Shown here: positions 1-12,668 of the stretch, piece after piece
How positions within the stretch are numbered: position 1 is the first letter of the stretch
Layout of the letters: each line of letters begins with the position of its first letter
Assembly (NCBI RefSeq): GCF_004340985.1
Contig: NZ_SLYB01000003.1
Span: forward strand, 100,149 to 164,148
Source of the DNA: Cricetibacter osteomyelitidis
GTDB lineage: Bacteria > Pseudomonadota > Gammaproteobacteria > Enterobacterales > Pasteurellaceae
Reading direction: 5' to 3'
Length of the DNA: 64,000 bases
Program-made: the position numbers and the translations under genes
The notes under the pieces: generated by a model
Databases searched by the model: none
The model's input: the letters and a program-made list of their open reading frames with translations, nothing else
What the model was told of the DNA's origin: nothing

Positions 1-117
1 AGCGAAGAAAAATGCCAAACCTGAAAGTGCGGTCATAAAAAAGGTTAAAGCGACAAGCCAGTGGCTTAAACGTTCACGTAAGCTGTGACGCAATACTTTA
101 CGATTTAAATCTACCAT
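1..117 (-). CDS. fdxI: Formate dehydrogenase cytochrome b556 (gamma) subunit, N-terminal fragment
   Basis: Only the first 39 codons lie in the window; the gene runs off the left edge. The reading begins MVDLNRKVLRHSLRERLSHW and continues into a hydrophobic helix. This resembles the start of FdnI/FdoI, the membrane subunit that anchors formate dehydrogenase and passes electrons to quinone through two haems b. The conserved His before the first helix (SHW) fits a haem ligand region. It lies 12 bp after the fdxH stop in the same direction, so it is the third gene of the fdxGHI operon. An uptake sequence at 25-33 lies inside the coding region. The call rests on context plus this short match. Confidence 0.85.
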   Translation of the reverse strand, partial: MVDLNRKVLRHSLRERLSHWLVALTFFMTALSGLAFFFA

Positions 118-129
118 TTCTGCTTCTCC

Positions 130-1035
130 TTAATCATGATCCGCATGCGGATCAAGCGGTTTTTCTTCATCATCCAACGCTTCGGTATTCGGACCGATAC
201 CAATGTAGTGAGCTGCCGCAGCAACAGCTAAGCCGCCCATTGCTACTGCAGATAACGGTTTTAAGATACCTTTCCAGAAATGCGTAATCGGGCTGACTTC
301 CGGATCTTTCGGTAAACCGGAATACAATTCAGGTTTATCACCGTGATGTAATACATACATGACATGCGTACCATTCACGCCTTCCGGATTATACACCGCT
401 GCATTTTCATAACCGCGGGTTTTCAATTCTGCTACACGTTGTTCGCCTAATTTCAGCATTTCTTCTTTACTACCGAAACGGATTGCACCTGTCGGACAGG
501 TTTTCACGCAAGCAGGTTCTTGACCTACACTCACACGATCCACGCATAAGGTACATTTGTACACACGGTTGTCATCCGGATTTAAACGCGGAATATTAAA
601 CGGACAACCTGTAATACAATAACCACAACCGATACATTTATCGGATTGGAAATCAACAATACCGTTGGCATATTGAATAATCGCACCCGGCGCAGGACAA
701 GAAATCAAGCAACCCGGTTCGGAACAGTGCATACATCCGTCTTTGCGAATTAACCATTCCAAGCGATCATTCTCTTCTACTTCATTGAAACGCATTAATG
801 TCCATTGTTTTGCGTTTAAGTCGCGCGGGTTATCATAAACCCCTGTGCAACTTTCCGGCGCGGCACGCACATCATTCCACTCCGAACAGGCTACCTGACA
901 GCCTTTGCAGCCGATACAGGTAGTTACGTCGATTAATTTCGCGACTTCAAATTTGTAGTTGCGAGCTTGTGGCGGTGGCGTTAAATCGGATGTTGCCGAT
1001 GCTCGAATAATATCTTGAGTTAAAACAGCTGTCAT
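130..1035 (-). CDS. fdxH: Formate dehydrogenase iron-sulfur (beta) subunit
   Basis: About 301 aa. It carries four ferredoxin-type cysteine clusters in order: [31 protein letters not shown] and a final CTLC...CVKTC. Together they match the four [4Fe-4S] clusters of FdnH/FdoH. A single hydrophobic segment near the C terminus is the membrane anchor of this family. The protein relays electrons from the FdxG active site to the b-type cytochrome. The reading frame is open upstream to 1056, but I chose the ATG at 1035 because it lies just past the fdxG stop (1037-1039); the longer start would overlap fdxG. Length and motifs are those of an intact gene. Confidence 0.95.
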   Translation of the reverse strand: MTAVLTQDIIRASATSDLTPPPQARNYKFEVAKLIDVTTCIGCKGCQVACSEWNDVRAAPESCTGVYDNPRDLNAKQWTLMRFNEVEENDRLEWLIRKDGCMHCSEPGCLISCPAPGAIIQYANGIVDFQSDKCIGCGYCITGCPFNIPRLNPDDNRVYKCTLCVDRVSVGQEPACVKTCPTGAIRFGSKEEMLKLGEQRVAELKTRGYENAAVYNPEGVNGTHVMYVLHHGDKPELYSGLPKDPEVSPITHFWKGILKPLSAVAMGGLAVAAAAHYIGIGPNTEALDDEEKPLDPHADHD

Positions 1036-1036
1036 C

Positions 1037-4000
1037 TTACGCCCCCAATTTCTCAATATTAACTAACATACATTTTGACTCGGGAGTTTGCGTATTCGCA
1101 TCACCGGCACGTACTGTTAAGTTATTCGCAAAATAGCCTTTTTTCGCTCCCGTAGTTGCTGCGAAGCCCCAGTGAATAGGAATACCTACGGTATGAATCG
1201 GCTTACCGTCAGAAACCAACGGACGAATACGTTTAGTCACCACTGCAACTGCTTCGATAAAACCACGTTTTGAAGTTACTTTTACGTGATCTCCGTTTGC
1301 GATGCCTTTTTCTTTCGCCAATTGCTCACTGATTTCAACAAGTTGTTCAGGTTGAGAAATTACATTTAATAAGGCATTCTTAGTCCAGAAGTGGAAATGC
1401 TCGGTTAAACGATAAGTTGTTCCTACATACGGGAATTCTTCCGATGTACCAAGATCTGCTTTATCGCTTGATAAAATACGCGCTACCGGACTTTGTACCA
1501 CATTAGGATGTAATGGGTTCGTGCCGATCGGCGTTTCCATTGGTTCATAATGCTCAGGGAACGGACCGTCAGCCATGCGGTTACGCACGAACAAGCCGCT
1601 CACGCCTTCCGGTTGCATAATAAACGGTAGCGTTGGACTATTTGGCGGTGCCGTGCCAAAGTCAGCAATATCCACATAGTTCCAGTTTTTGCCATTCCAT
1701 TTCACCAACTGACGTTTTGGATTCCACGGATTACCCGCTAAGTCTGCAGAGGCACGATTATAAATAATACGGCGGTTCAGCGGCCACGCGAAGCCCCAAC
1801 CTAAGGTATTACCTAAGTTTGATGGATCGGAATTATCACGGTTCGCCATTTGGTTGCCTTTTTCCGTCCATTGACCGGCATAAATCCAGCAAGCGCCGGA
1901 TGTCGTACCATCATCACGCATTTGAGCGAAGCTGGATAACAACTGACCTTTTTTCAAGATCAAATTGCCGTCTTTGTCATATAGGTCTTCCAACGCATAA
2001 CCGTTGTTTTCTTTTGCTACTTCAAAGGCTTTAGGTTCAAGCGGATTTTGATAATTCCAACTCATTGCTTCTAATTGTTCAAGCAAAATTGGTTTGGCAT
2101 TTTTATCTTGATGATATAAATGAAGTAATTCTGCACGAAGTTCCGACATAATTTCACCATCTGTTTTCGCTTCTCCCGGGGCATCAGCCGCTTTCCAGTG
2201 CCATTGTAACCAACGACCGGAGTTTGCAATAGAACCGTCTTCTTCGGCGAAACAGGTTGTCGGCAAACGGAATACTTCAGTATGGATTTCAGCCGGATTC
2301 ACATCATTGAATTTACCGTGATTCTTCCAGAATTCAGATGTATCGGTAATTAACGGATCGAAAATAACCAAATATTTCAAATTACTTAATGCTTTAATCA
2401 CTTTACCGGAGTTCGGCCAAGAAGCAATCGGGTTCATACCCTGGCAGAAGAAACCGTTTATTTTACCTTGATACATTTCTTCAAGATAACGTAATTGATC
2501 CATACCGCCGGTCGGTAATTTAGGTAAGAAATCATAACCGAATTGATTATCTTTGGTTGCTTTATCACCATAGAACGATTTCAGCATACTCACCATAAAT
2601 TTAGACGTATTTTGCCAATAGTTGGTTTGATCTTTCATCATCGTTTTTGGCGTAATACGCCCCAAGAATGATTCTAAACTTAAATCATTTTCTGTTGGCA
2701 ATGGAATATATGCCGGCAACATATGCGGGAATAAGCCTAAGTCGGTAATCCCTTGTACGTTAGAATGACCGCGCAATGCGTTTACACCACCACCGGATAC
2801 ACCGATATTACCCAATAATAATTGGATCATCGCCATAGTACGGATATTTTGTGCACCTACGGTATGTTGAGTCCATCCCAACGCATATAAGAAGGTTGCC
2901 GCTTTATCAGGAGCCGACATTTTGCCGATTTCTTCACAGAAAATATGGAAATCTTTTTGCGGAGTACCGGTAATACGTTCAACCATTTCAGGCGTATAGC
3001 GAGAAACATGGTCTTTTAACATATTAATGACACAACGTGGATCTTGCATGGTCATATCACGCATCGGTTGTCCTTCAGCGTCAAATTTGTATGTCCAGCT
3101 TGAACGATCATATTTGCGTGTAGCTTCATCGTAGCCGGAGAATAAACCGTCTTCGAATTTGAAGTCATCACCTACAATAAACGTGGCATTGGTATAGTGT
3201 TTCACGTATTCATGCTGAATCTTATCATTACTCAATAGATAATTGATAACGCCTGATAAGAACGCAATATCCGTACCCGAGCGAATAGGCATATAAATAT
3301 CTGCCACCGCAGCCGTACGGTTAAAACGTGGATCCACTACCATAATTTTGGCTTTGTTATGTGTTTTCGCTTCTACTGCCCAACGGAAACCCACAGGATG
3401 AGCTTCGGCAGCATTACCGCCCATAACAATAACGAGATCAGAGTTTTTGATATCAACCCAGTGATTGGTCATCGCACCGCGACCAAATGATGGAGCAAGA
3501 CTTGCTACCGTTGGTCCGTGTCAGATACTCGCTTGGTTGTCGGTATAAATCATACCGAGTGAACGTACAAATTTTTGAGTAAGAATACCGGTTTCATTAC
3601 TGCAAGCGGAACCGGCCAAGAAACCTGATGTCATCCAACGGTTCACTGTCGTGCCATTTTTATTCTTCTCGATAAAGTTTGCATCACGGTCGGCTTTCAT
3701 ATGTTTGGCAATACGTTCAATAGCTTCATGCCAAGAAATACGTTTCCATTCATTGCTGCCGGCTTCACGCACTTCGGGATATTGCACGCGGCGATCGCTG
3801 TTGATGTAATCTAATGCACCCGCACCTTTAGGACAAAGTGCACCGCGACTTACCGGATGATCCGGGTCGCCTTCAATATGAAATACTTTATTTTTAACAT
3901 TATGTGCCGTATCACCGATGCTATACATCAGCATACCGCAACCCACTGCACAGTAGGTACAATTTTGTCGCACTTCTTTAGAACGCAACAATTTGTATTC

Positions 4001-4108
4001 GCGTGGTGCCGCCATTGCCGTTGCCGGTGCAAATCCAAGCACAGCTGCAGACGTTCCTGCCATTCCCCCTGCACAGATCTTAAAGAATTTTCTTCTTGTG
4101 ACCTGCAT
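1037..4108 (-). CDS. fdxG: Formate dehydrogenase catalytic subunit, selenocysteine-containing
   Basis: The gene reads through an in-frame TGA at 3521-3523 and would make 1023 aa with selenocysteine at residue 196. Before the TGA are a twin-arginine signal (VTRRKFFK) and a [4Fe-4S] motif (CTYCAVGCG). After it comes [18 protein letters not shown], which is what FdnG/FdoG have after their Sec. The large C-terminal part is a molybdopterin-guanine-dinucleotide oxidoreductase. The enzyme oxidises formate to CO2 on the periplasmic side. The ATG at 4108 follows AGGAG by 5 nt and is preferred to the GTG at 4114. An automated caller would split this into two genes at the TGA. It needs selABCD, which are outside the window. 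Confidence 0.97.
3479..3523 (-). promoter_or_regulatory. Bacterial SECIS element directing selenocysteine insertion in fdxG
   Basis: The mRNA directly after the UGA can form the stem-loop expected for a bacterial SECIS. A lower stem ACCA/TGGT encloses an apical hairpin AGCAA-GTC-TTGCT (3494-3506). The short GU-containing apical loop is the feature recognised by SelB. Position just downstream of the UGA is as in E. coli fdnG and fdhF. The structure was folded by eye. Confidence 0.8.
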
Positions 4109-4256
4109 AATCACTCCTTTAGGTATGATGGTTCGATAAATATCGATTAAAAGCTAGTACTTTTCATCGAAAATCAGAAAAGCCTAAAATTTGGTATATA
4201 ATACCATTTATCAATGAATAAACCATAACCAAAATAGCTTAGATCAGGGGAAAAGT

Positions 4257-4270
4257 TTGATGTGGATCAC
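4257..4270. promoter_or_regulatory. Candidate FNR box in the fdxG/fdhD divergent region
   Basis: TTGATGTGGATCAC matches the FNR consensus TTGAT-N4-ATCAA at 9 of 10 arm positions. Its centre (4263.5) is 41.5 bp upstream of a start site near 4222 on the minus strand, where TATTTT (complement of 4231-4236) sits at -10. That is class II spacing for activation of fdxG. The same bases overlap the start codon of fdhD on the other strand. Confidence 0.5.
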
Positions 4271-5117
4271 AAAAATGAAAATTAATTTTTTCAAAAAATT
4301 AACATTTAACCAACAAAATAAGAACCTTTCTCAATCAGAAATGCAACAAAAGCATACCGCACTTTATCCGCAATTAACGGAAAAAAATGAAGTTCTGGCA
4401 AAAGAAATGCCGGTTGCACTTATTTATAACGACATCTCTCATACGGTTATGATGTGTTCACCGTGTGATTTGGAAGATTTTGCCCTCGGTTTTTCGTTAG
4501 CTGAAGAAATTATTGAAAAACCATCGGACATTTATGGCATGGATGTGGTGGAAGTGTGTAACGGTATGGAAGTACAAATCGAAATGGCAAGTCGTTGTTT
4601 TGTCGCCTTGAAAGATCGTCGTCGTTCCATGGCAGGGCGTACCGGCTGTGGCGTGTGCGGGACAGAACAACTGAATCAAGTCATCAAAAAATTACCTAAA
4701 TTAAACCGCACTTTGCACTTTAATCTCAATCAATTAGACGGTTGTTTGCATCAATTACAATCAGCACAAGAACTCGGCAAGCAAACCGGCTCCACTCACG
4801 CGGCAGGATTTTTTGATCCGCAAGGATACTTATTGGCGATTCGCGAGGATGTAGGCCGTCATGTCGCATTAGATAAACTACTCGGCTGGCACGCTAAAGC
4901 CGGTAAACCGCAGGGTTTTATTGCTGTCACCAGCCGAGCCAGTTACGAAATGGTACAAAAAGCCGCAACTTGTGGCATTGAAATGTTGGTCGCGATTTCT
5001 GCGGCTACCGATCTCGCCGTCAATATGGCCGAACAAGCCAATCTTACATTGATCGGCTTTGCCCGTGAAGGTCGAGCAACGATTTATAACGGAAAAGAGC
5101 GGTTGATTTTGGAATAA
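4260..5117 (+). CDS. fdhD: Formate dehydrogenase accessory sulfurtransferase FdhD
   Basis: About 285 aa. FdhD moves sulfur from the desulfurase IscS to the Mo-bisMGD cofactor of formate dehydrogenases and is needed for their activity. The diagnostic loop RTGCGVCG with the paired cysteines (CGVC) is present near residue 125, followed by the conserved GSTHAAGFF and [12 protein letters not shown] stretches. The start is uncertain: AGGGG at 4246-4250 is 9 nt before this ATG and 6 nt before a TTG at 4257, while the ATG at 4275 has no ribosome site. It is transcribed divergently from fdxG, whose product it matures. Confidence 0.95.
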   Translation: MWITKMKINFFKKLTFNQQNKNLSQSEMQQKHTALYPQLTEKNEVLAKEMPVALIYNDISHTVMMCSPCDLEDFALGFSLAEEIIEKPSDIYGMDVVEVCNGMEVQIEMASRCFVALKDRRRSMAGRTGCGVCGTEQLNQVIKKLPKLNRTLHFNLNQLDGCLHQLQSAQELGKQTGSTHAAGFFDPQGYLLAIREDVGRHVALDKLLGWHAKAGKPQGFIAVTSRASYEMVQKAATCGIEMLVAISAATDLAVNMAEQANLTLIGFAREGRATIYNGKERLILE

Positions 5118-5161
5118 TTTTTATTTTTCTTTTTAAAATAATTTTTACCTGTAAAATACCG

Positions 5162-5221
5162 AAGTGCGGTTAGCATTGTCATTAATTTGTAATAAAAAAT
5201 TGTTAAATTTAAACCGCACTT
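5162..5221. terminator. Widely spaced inverted pair of uptake sequences after fdhD
   Basis: AAGTGCGGTT (5162-5171) and its complement AACCGCACTT (5212-5221) form a 10-bp stem with a 40-nt loop between fdhD and glpQ. This resembles the uptake-sequence pairs that act as terminators in Pasteurellaceae, but the loop is long and no T-tract follows, so the terminator role is weak. Confidence 0.3.
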
Positions 5222-5245
5222 TAGAAAAACATTAAGGAGAAATTT

Positions 5246-6340
5246 ATGAAATTAAAAACCATCACTGCAGCAATGATACTTGCTACCTTGACCGGTTTAA
5301 GCACTCAAACATTGGCAAAAAATATGAATAATCAAGATAAATTAGTCATTGCTCACCGTGGTGCAAGCGGTTATTTACCGGAACATACGCTAGAATCCAA
5401 AGCGTTAGCATTCGGACAAAAAGCAGATTATTTGGAACAAGATTTGGCGATGACCAAAGATAACCGCTTAATTGTTATTCACGATCATTTTCTAGACGGT
5501 TTAACCGATGTAGCAAAAAAATTTCCGACCCGACACCGTGCTGACGGACGTTATTATGTCGTAGATTTTACTTTAGCCGAAATTCAAACATTGGAAATGA
5601 CTGAAAATTTTAAAGTTGAAGACGATAAACAAAAACAAGTTTATCCAAAGCGCTTCCCGATGTGGAAGTCACATTTTACTATCCATACTTTTGAAGATGA
5701 AATCGAATTTATTCAAGGTTTAGAAAAATCTACCGGTCAAACTATCGGAATTTATCCTGAAATCAAAGCGCCTTGGTTACATCATCAAGAAGGTAAAGAC
5801 ATTGCATTAGAAACACTCAAAATATTGAAAAAATACGGTTATACACAAAAATCTTCCCCGGTTTATTTGCAAACCTTTGATTTCAATGAGTTAAAACGCA
5901 TTAAAAATGAATTATTACCAAAGTTGGGAATGGATCTTAAACTAGTTCAATTAATAGCCTATTCCGATTGGGGCGAAACGCAAGAAAAAAATAATGAAGG
6001 TAAATGGATTAATTATAGCTATGATTGGATGTTCCAACCGGGTGCTATGCAAGAAGTAGCAAAATATGCCGATGGTGTCGGACCGGGTTGGTATATGCTG
6101 ATCGATGATAAGAATTCAAAACTCGGTAACATACAATATACTCCGTTAGTGAAAGAAATTGCCGCTACCAAAATGGAATTACACCCATATACAGTGCGCA
6201 AAGACAGTTTGCCGGAATTTTTTACTGATGTAAATCAAATGTATGATGCACTTCTTAACCATGCAGGTTCGACTGGTATTTTTACGGATTTCCCTGATAC
6301 CGCAATAAAATTTTTAGAGAAAGATAAATCATCAAAATAA
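5246..6340 (+). CDS. glpQ: Periplasmic glycerophosphodiester phosphodiesterase
   Basis: 364 aa. It hydrolyses glycerophosphodiesters such as glycerophosphocholine to glycerol-3-phosphate and an alcohol. The GDPD fold is clear: AHRGASGYLPEHT with the catalytic His and metal-binding Glu, EQDL, VIHDH, and YPEIKAPWLHH. It corresponds to H. influenzae protein D (hpd). Unlike protein D, the signal peptide (MKLKTITAAMILATLTGL, ending TLAKN) has no cysteine lipobox. It should therefore be cleaved by signal peptidase I and stay soluble, as in E. coli GlpQ. A Shine-Dalgarno AAGGAG precedes the ATG. It faces glpK across a shared terminator. Confidence 0.95.
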   Translation: MKLKTITAAMILATLTGLSTQTLAKNMNNQDKLVIAHRGASGYLPEHTLESKALAFGQKADYLEQDLAMTKDNRLIVIHDHFLDGLTDVAKKFPTRHRADGRYYVVDFTLAEIQTLEMTENFKVEDDKQKQVYPKRFPMWKSHFTIHTFEDEIEFIQGLEKSTGQTIGIYPEIKAPWLHHQEGKDIALETLKILKKYGYTQKSSPVYLQTFDFNELKRIKNELLPKLGMDLKLVQLIAYSDWGETQEKNNEGKWINYSYDWMFQPGAMQEVAKYADGVGPGWYMLIDDKNSKLGNIQYTPLVKEIAATKMELHPYTVRKDSLPEFFTDVNQMYDALLNHAGSTGIFTDFPDTAIKFLEKDKSSK

Positions 6341-6358
6341 TATTGATGAGATAACAAT

Positions 6359-6383
6359 AAAGGATAGCTCATCGCTATCCTTT
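6359..6383. terminator. Bidirectional terminator between glpQ and glpK
   Basis: AAAGGATAGC and GCTATCCTTT form a perfect 10-bp stem with the loop TCATC. A T-rich run follows on the plus side and an AT-rich stretch on the minus side. It sits between the convergent glpQ and glpK genes. Confidence 0.8.
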
Positions 6384-6403
6384 ATTATTTATACTACATT
6401 ATC

Positions 6404-8275
<1,872 letters not shown>

Positions 8276-9016
8276 ATGAATGCATATTTAGCAGAATTTT
8301 TAGGGACGGCCTTACTGGTTCTTATGGGAAATGGTGTTGTTGCCAACGTTTGTTTAAACAAAACGAAAGGACAAAGTTCGGGATGGATTGTTATTACTAC
8401 GGCCTGGGCATTTGCCGTTTATGTTGCGGTTGTTTTTGGCGGTCCGTATAGCGGAGCTCATTTTAATCCGGCCGTAACTATCGGATTAGCTGCTACAGGA
8501 ACATTTGCTTGGTCAATGGTTGGCGGATATATCGCCTCACAAGTAGCCGGTGGCGTAATAGGCGGATTATTGGTTTATTTAATGTATAAAGATCATTTTG
8601 CCGCAACTGAAGAAGAAGGTAGCAAACGTGCATGTTTCTGTACCGAACCGGCAATTCGTAATTATTCAAGCAACTTTATTAGCGAGGTCATCGGCACCTT
8701 TGTTTTAGTCTTTGTGATTTATTATATTACCGGTGCTCAAATTACCTTACCGGAGGCATCTTCCGCCACACCTATCGGTTTAGGCTCTATCGGTGCATTA
8801 CCCGTAGCGATTTTAGTGTGGGCGATTGGTCTTAGTTTAGGCGGTACCACCGGCTATGCTATTAATCCTGCACGGGATTTCGGCCCGCGCTTAGCACTTT
8901 TCTTATTAAGCGGAAAATTAAAAACATCACCCGATTGGGGATATGCCTGGGTACCGGTCTTAGGTCCTACTGTTGGAGCATTACTCGCCGCAGGTTTATA
9001 CATGACAATCATGTAA
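8276..9016 (+). CDS. glpF: Glycerol uptake facilitator (aquaglyceroporin)
   Basis: 246 aa, six-helix MIP-family channel of the inner membrane that lets glycerol diffuse in. Both half-helix NPA motifs are present: HFNPAVTIG near residue 65 and INPARDFGPR near residue 200. The Arg after the second NPA, part of the selectivity filter, is conserved. It is divergent from glpK here, whereas many enterics have a glpFK operon. A strong terminator follows. Confidence 0.96.
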   Translation: MNAYLAEFLGTALLVLMGNGVVANVCLNKTKGQSSGWIVITTAWAFAVYVAVVFGGPYSGAHFNPAVTIGLAATGTFAWSMVGGYIASQVAGGVIGGLLVYLMYKDHFAATEEEGSKRACFCTEPAIRNYSSNFISEVIGTFVLVFVIYYITGAQITLPEASSATPIGLGSIGALPVAILVWAIGLSLGGTTGYAINPARDFGPRLALFLLSGKLKTSPDWGYAWVPVLGPTVGALLAAGLYMTIM

Positions 9017-9032
9017 CTCACACTGGTTAGTT

Positions 9033-9060
9033 AAAGGACAAAGTATATACTTTGTCCTTT
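9033..9060. terminator. Terminator after glpF
   Basis: A perfect 28-nt palindrome, AAAGGACAAAGT on one arm and ACTTTGTCCTTT on the other around ATAT. It lies 17 bp after the glpF stop and ends in a short T-run. Confidence 0.85.
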
Positions 9061-9107
9061 ATACTACAAAATTAATAAATTATCATTTGAAAAAACTTAT
9101 GATTTTT

Positions 9108-9123
9108 TGTGATCTTAATCACA
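9108..9123. promoter_or_regulatory. CRP site upstream of glpT
   Basis: TGTGATCTTAATCACA matches the CRP arms TGTGA-N6-TCACA at all 10 positions. It lies about 145 bp before the glpT start in a gap of 250 bp that holds no gene. This predicts cAMP-CRP activation of the glycerol-3-phosphate importer. Confidence 0.75.
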
Positions 9124-9266
9124 AATCTACTATTTTTAGTTCTATTATTCTATGTTCTGTGTTATTGTTCGCACCTTGAAAAATGTTTTATAAAATCGAT
9201 TAAAACTTCTTCATTCACAAAAAATGTAGCATAAATAATAACAACTATATTGGAGAGCAAAGCATT

Positions 9267-10712
9267 ATGTTTGGTCCATTTAAACCGGCTCCGCATATCG
9301 CGGAATTGCCGTCAGATAAAATAGATTCCACCTATCGTCGTTTACGTTGGCAGGTGTTTGCAGGGATTTTCTTTGGTTATGCCGCCTATTATTTTGTACG
9401 TGCAAATTTCGACCTTGCACAAAAAGGCTTAATTGAAGCGGGGCTATACAATAAAGCCGAATTAGGGATTATCGGTACCGGTGCGGGTTTAGCTTACGGA
9501 TTGTCTAAATTCGTTATGGCTTGGATGTCAGACCGTTCTAATCCAAAAGTCTTTTTACCATTCGGTTTACTATTATCCGGTTTATGTATGACCATGATGG
9601 GCTTAATGCCTTGGGCTACATCCGGTATTTTAGTTATGTTTGTCATGATCTTCTTAAACGGTTGGTTCCAAGGTATGGGATGGCCTCCATGCGGACGTAC
9701 TATGGTGCATTGGTGGTCAAAATCCGAACGTGGTACTATCGTATCCATTTGGAACTGTGCTCATAATGTCGGCGGTATGGTACCGGGTGCAATGGTACTA
9801 TTGGCCAGTGCCGTTTATTTCAGCACACACGGTGTTGAAGCAACCGCAAAAGATGTATGGCAACAAGCTTTATATTATCCGGGTATTGCCGCTATGGTTG
9901 CTGCCGTACCGATCTATTTAATTATGAAAGATACGCCTCAATCCTGCGGTTTACCGTCAATTGAAAAATGGCGTAATGACTATCCTGAAGACTATAATGA
10001 AAAAACCAGTGAACATGATTTAACCGTTAAAGAAATTTTGCTTAATTATGTATTAAAAAACAAATTGTTATGGTATATCGCCATTGCAAACGTGTTTGTT
10101 TATTTAATCCGCTACGGTGTTTTAAAATGGTCACCGGTATACCTTGGCGAAGTTAAACACTTTAATATTAAAGGTACGGCTTGGGCCTATACGATTTATG
10201 AATTAGCGGCAATTCCGGGCACGTTACTCTGTGGTTGGGTATCAGATAAAGTGTTCAAAGGTCGACGCGGTTTAACCGGTTTTGTTTTCATGATCTTAAC
10301 GACTATCGCAGTTGTTGCATTATGGAAGAACCCGGCAACACCGGAAAGCGAGTTAGCACAATATGCAGGTCATGCTTGGTATGAAAACCCATATCAGTTA
10401 ATCGACTTTATTCTAATGACCACTATCGGTTTCTTAATTTATGGTCCTGTAATGCTAATCGGCTTACATGCTCTTGAATTAGCACCGAAAAAAGCAGCAG
10501 GTACGGCTGCCGGTTTCACCGGTCTATTCGGTTATTTAGGCGGTACGGTTTCAGCTTCTGCAGTTGTAGGCTGGGCAGCACAATATTATGGCTGGGATGG
10601 TGGCTTCTATGTAATGATCACCGGTGGTGTATTAGCTATATTACTAATGTTAATTGTAATGATTGAAGAAGGCAAACATAAAGCCAGATTAGCAGATCAT
10701 TACGGTAATTAA
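9267..10712 (+). CDS. glpT: Glycerol-3-phosphate:phosphate antiporter
   Basis: 481 aa major-facilitator antiporter of the organophosphate:Pi family. It brings in glycerol-3-phosphate in exchange for phosphate. The N-terminal [26 protein letters not shown] stretch carries the substrate-binding Arg of the family. [32 protein letters not shown] is the typical second-half signature of the N-domain. About twelve hydrophobic segments are visible. It supplies glycerol-3-phosphate from GlpQ products to GlpABC, encoded just downstream. Ribosome site GGAG precedes the ATG. Confidence 0.96.
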   Translation: MFGPFKPAPHIAELPSDKIDSTYRRLRWQVFAGIFFGYAAYYFVRANFDLAQKGLIEAGLYNKAELGIIGTGAGLAYGLSKFVMAWMSDRSNPKVFLPFGLLLSGLCMTMMGLMPWATSGILVMFVMIFLNGWFQGMGWPPCGRTMVHWWSKSERGTIVSIWNCAHNVGGMVPGAMVLLASAVYFSTHGVEATAKDVWQQALYYPGIAAMVAAVPIYLIMKDTPQSCGLPSIEKWRNDYPEDYNEKTSEHDLTVKEILLNYVLKNKLLWYIAIANVFVYLIRYGVLKWSPVYLGEVKHFNIKGTAWAYTIYELAAIPGTLLCGWVSDKVFKGRRGLTGFVFMILTTIAVVALWKNPATPESELAQYAGHAWYENPYQLIDFILMTTIGFLIYGPVMLIGLHALELAPKKAAGTAAGFTGLFGYLGGTVSASAVVGWAAQYYGWDGGFYVMITGGVLAILLMLIVMIEEGKHKARLADHYGN

Positions 10713-10720
10713 TGATAAAA

Positions 10721-10748
10721 AAGGAAGAAGATAAATTTCTTCTTCCTT
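10721..10748. terminator. Terminator after glpT
   Basis: AAGGAAGAAG (10721-10730) and CTTCTTCCTT (10739-10748) form a 10-bp stem with an 8-nt loop, 8 bp after the glpT stop. It is preceded by an A-run and followed by a T-rich stretch. Confidence 0.75.
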
Positions 10749-10985
10749 TGATTTTTATTTCTAATTCACTAAAAATAACACTGTATTTTTTAATTAATAA
10801 AAATATATTTTTAATTATAAATATAATATTTAACTGAACATAAAACATACTTTTTATTTATATAAAAATATCAAATATGATTTATTTCATATTTTCATTT
10901 CATTCTTATTTAAGATTCAATTCACATCATTATTTATTATGAAATAATCATAATGCTTAAATGATCTATTATTGTGGAAAATATT
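10749..10985. promoter_or_regulatory. glpABC upstream region
   Basis: This very AT-rich gap holds two dyads. AATATGA-TTTATT-TCATATT (10874-10893) contains TATGA-N6-TCATA, which matches the CRP arms at 8 of 10 positions. ATTATGA-AATAA-TCATAAT (10936-10954) lies closer to the start. In relatives glpABC is anaerobically induced and GlpR-controlled; I could not assign an FNR or GlpR site with confidence. Confidence 0.4.
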
Positions 10986-12668
10986 ATGAAAATGTCATCT
11001 CAACTTTATAAAAATGTCGGTGACTTATCTCCAATAAATACAGATGTCATTATTATTGGAGGCGGAGCTACTGGTGCCGGTGTAGCTCGAGACTGTGCTT
11101 TACGTGGGTTAAAATGTATCTTATTAGAACGTCGGGATATTGCAACCGGAGCAACGGGACGTAACCATGGATTATTGCATAGCGGTGCTCGATATGCCGT
11201 AAACGATAGAGAATCGGCAGAAGAATGCATCAAAGAAAACATGATCCTGAAACGCATTGCCCGTCATTGTGTGGACGATTCCAAAGGTCTGTTTATCACC
11301 TTACCGGAAGACGACCTCGCCTATCAAAAAACCTTTATCGAAGCCTGTACCGCATCGGGCATTGAAGCTCAGCCGATCGAACCTGATTTAGCCAAATACC
11401 TTGAACCTTCCGTTAATCCTGATCTTGTCGGTGCGGTTGTAGTGCCGGACGGTTCTATCGACCCGTTTCGCTTAACTGCTGCCAATATGATCGACGCGAC
11501 AGAACACGGTGCACAAGTTTTTACTTATTGCGAAGTCAAAGGTTTAATTCGCGAAGGCGGACGAGTAATCGGTGTCAACGTATTCGATCACCGAAATCAT
11601 GCCGAACGTCAATTTTTTGCTCCCGTTGTCGTCAATGCAGGGGGAATCTGGGGACAAGGCATTGCAGAATATGCAGATTTGAAAATTCGTATGTTCCCGG
11701 CAAAAGGTGCGTTATTGGTCATGGGACATCGTATCAATAATTTAGTCATCAACCGTTGCCGCAAACCCGCGGACGCCGATATTTTAGTACCGGGCGATAC
11801 CATTTGTGTTATCGGCACCACATCCGAGCGTATTCCTTACGATCAAATCGATAACATGGAAGTCACTCCGGAAGAAGTGGATATTCTTTTCCGCGAAGGA
11901 GAAAAACTGGCTCCGAGCTTACGCCATACCCGAGTCTTACGGGCTTATGCCGGTGTTCGTCCGTTAGTTGCGACGGATGACGATCCGTCCGGTCGGAACG
12001 TAAGCCGCGGCATTGTTTTATTAGATCACGCCGAACGGGATGGTTTGGACGGTTTTATTACGATTACCGGCGGTAAATTAATGACTTATCGTTTAATGGC
12101 TGAGTGGGCCACCGATTTAGTCTGTAAAAAATTAAATAATAATAAAAAATGTGAAACAGCCGACCGCACTTTACCGGGTTCCAGTGAAAGTCGTGAAGAA
12201 ACTAGCCATAAAGTGACATCTTTGCCAACGACTATTCGCCATTCTGCCATTTATCGTCACGGTTCTCGGGCGACCCGATTAGTGACAAATGAACGGCTGG
12301 ATCGCTCTTTAGTATGCGAATGTGAAGCAGTCAGTGCCGGTGAAGTTCGCTATGCGGTAGAAGAATTAAATGTTAATAACTTAGTGGATCTACGCCGACG
12401 TACCCGTGTGGGAATGGGAACTTGTCAGGCGGAACTTTGTGCTTGCCGAGCTGCCGGTTTGATGGCCCGCTTTGAGATTGCGACACCGCAACAATCGACA
12501 ACGCAACTTGCCGCATTTATGGAAGAGCGCTGGCGAGGTATTCAGCCTATTGCTTGGAGCGATGCTTTGCGCGAAGCGGAATTTACCAGTTGGATCTATT
12601 ACAGTTTGCTCGGTTTAAATGATGTACCGACCCAAACAACACAAGGAGTGAATAATAATGAATTTTGA
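10986..12668 (+). CDS. glpA: Anaerobic glycerol-3-phosphate dehydrogenase subunit A
   Basis: About 560 aa. The FAD-binding subunit oxidises glycerol-3-phosphate to dihydroxyacetone phosphate under anaerobic conditions. The dinucleotide fold appears at once ([21 protein letters not shown]), followed by [15 protein letters not shown]. Near the C terminus a BFD-like cysteine set (CECE...CQAELCAC) may bind an iron-sulfur cluster. The frame is open from a GTG at 10974; the ATG at 10986 has GGAAAA 7 nt upstream and is preferred, although MSSQ at 10992 is possible. It overlaps glpB by 11 nt, so the two are translationally coupled. Confidence 0.95.
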   Translation: MKMSSQLYKNVGDLSPINTDVIIIGGGATGAGVARDCALRGLKCILLERRDIATGATGRNHGLLHSGARYAVNDRESAEECIKENMILKRIARHCVDDSKGLFITLPEDDLAYQKTFIEACTASGIEAQPIEPDLAKYLEPSVNPDLVGAVVVPDGSIDPFRLTAANMIDATEHGAQVFTYCEVKGLIREGGRVIGVNVFDHRNHAERQFFAPVVVNAGGIWGQGIAEYADLKIRMFPAKGALLVMGHRINNLVINRCRKPADADILVPGDTICVIGTTSERIPYDQIDNMEVTPEEVDILFREGEKLAPSLRHTRVLRAYAGVRPLVATDDDPSGRNVSRGIVLLDHAERDGLDGFITITGGKLMTYRLMAEWATDLVCKKLNNNKKCETADRTLPGSSESREETSHKVTSLPTTIRHSAIYRHGSRATRLVTNERLDRSLVCECEAVSAGEVRYAVEELNVNNLVDLRRRTRVGMGTCQAELCACRAAGLMARFEIATPQQSTTQLAAFMEERWRGIQPIAWSDALREAEFTSWIYYSLLGLNDVPTQTTQGVNNNEF

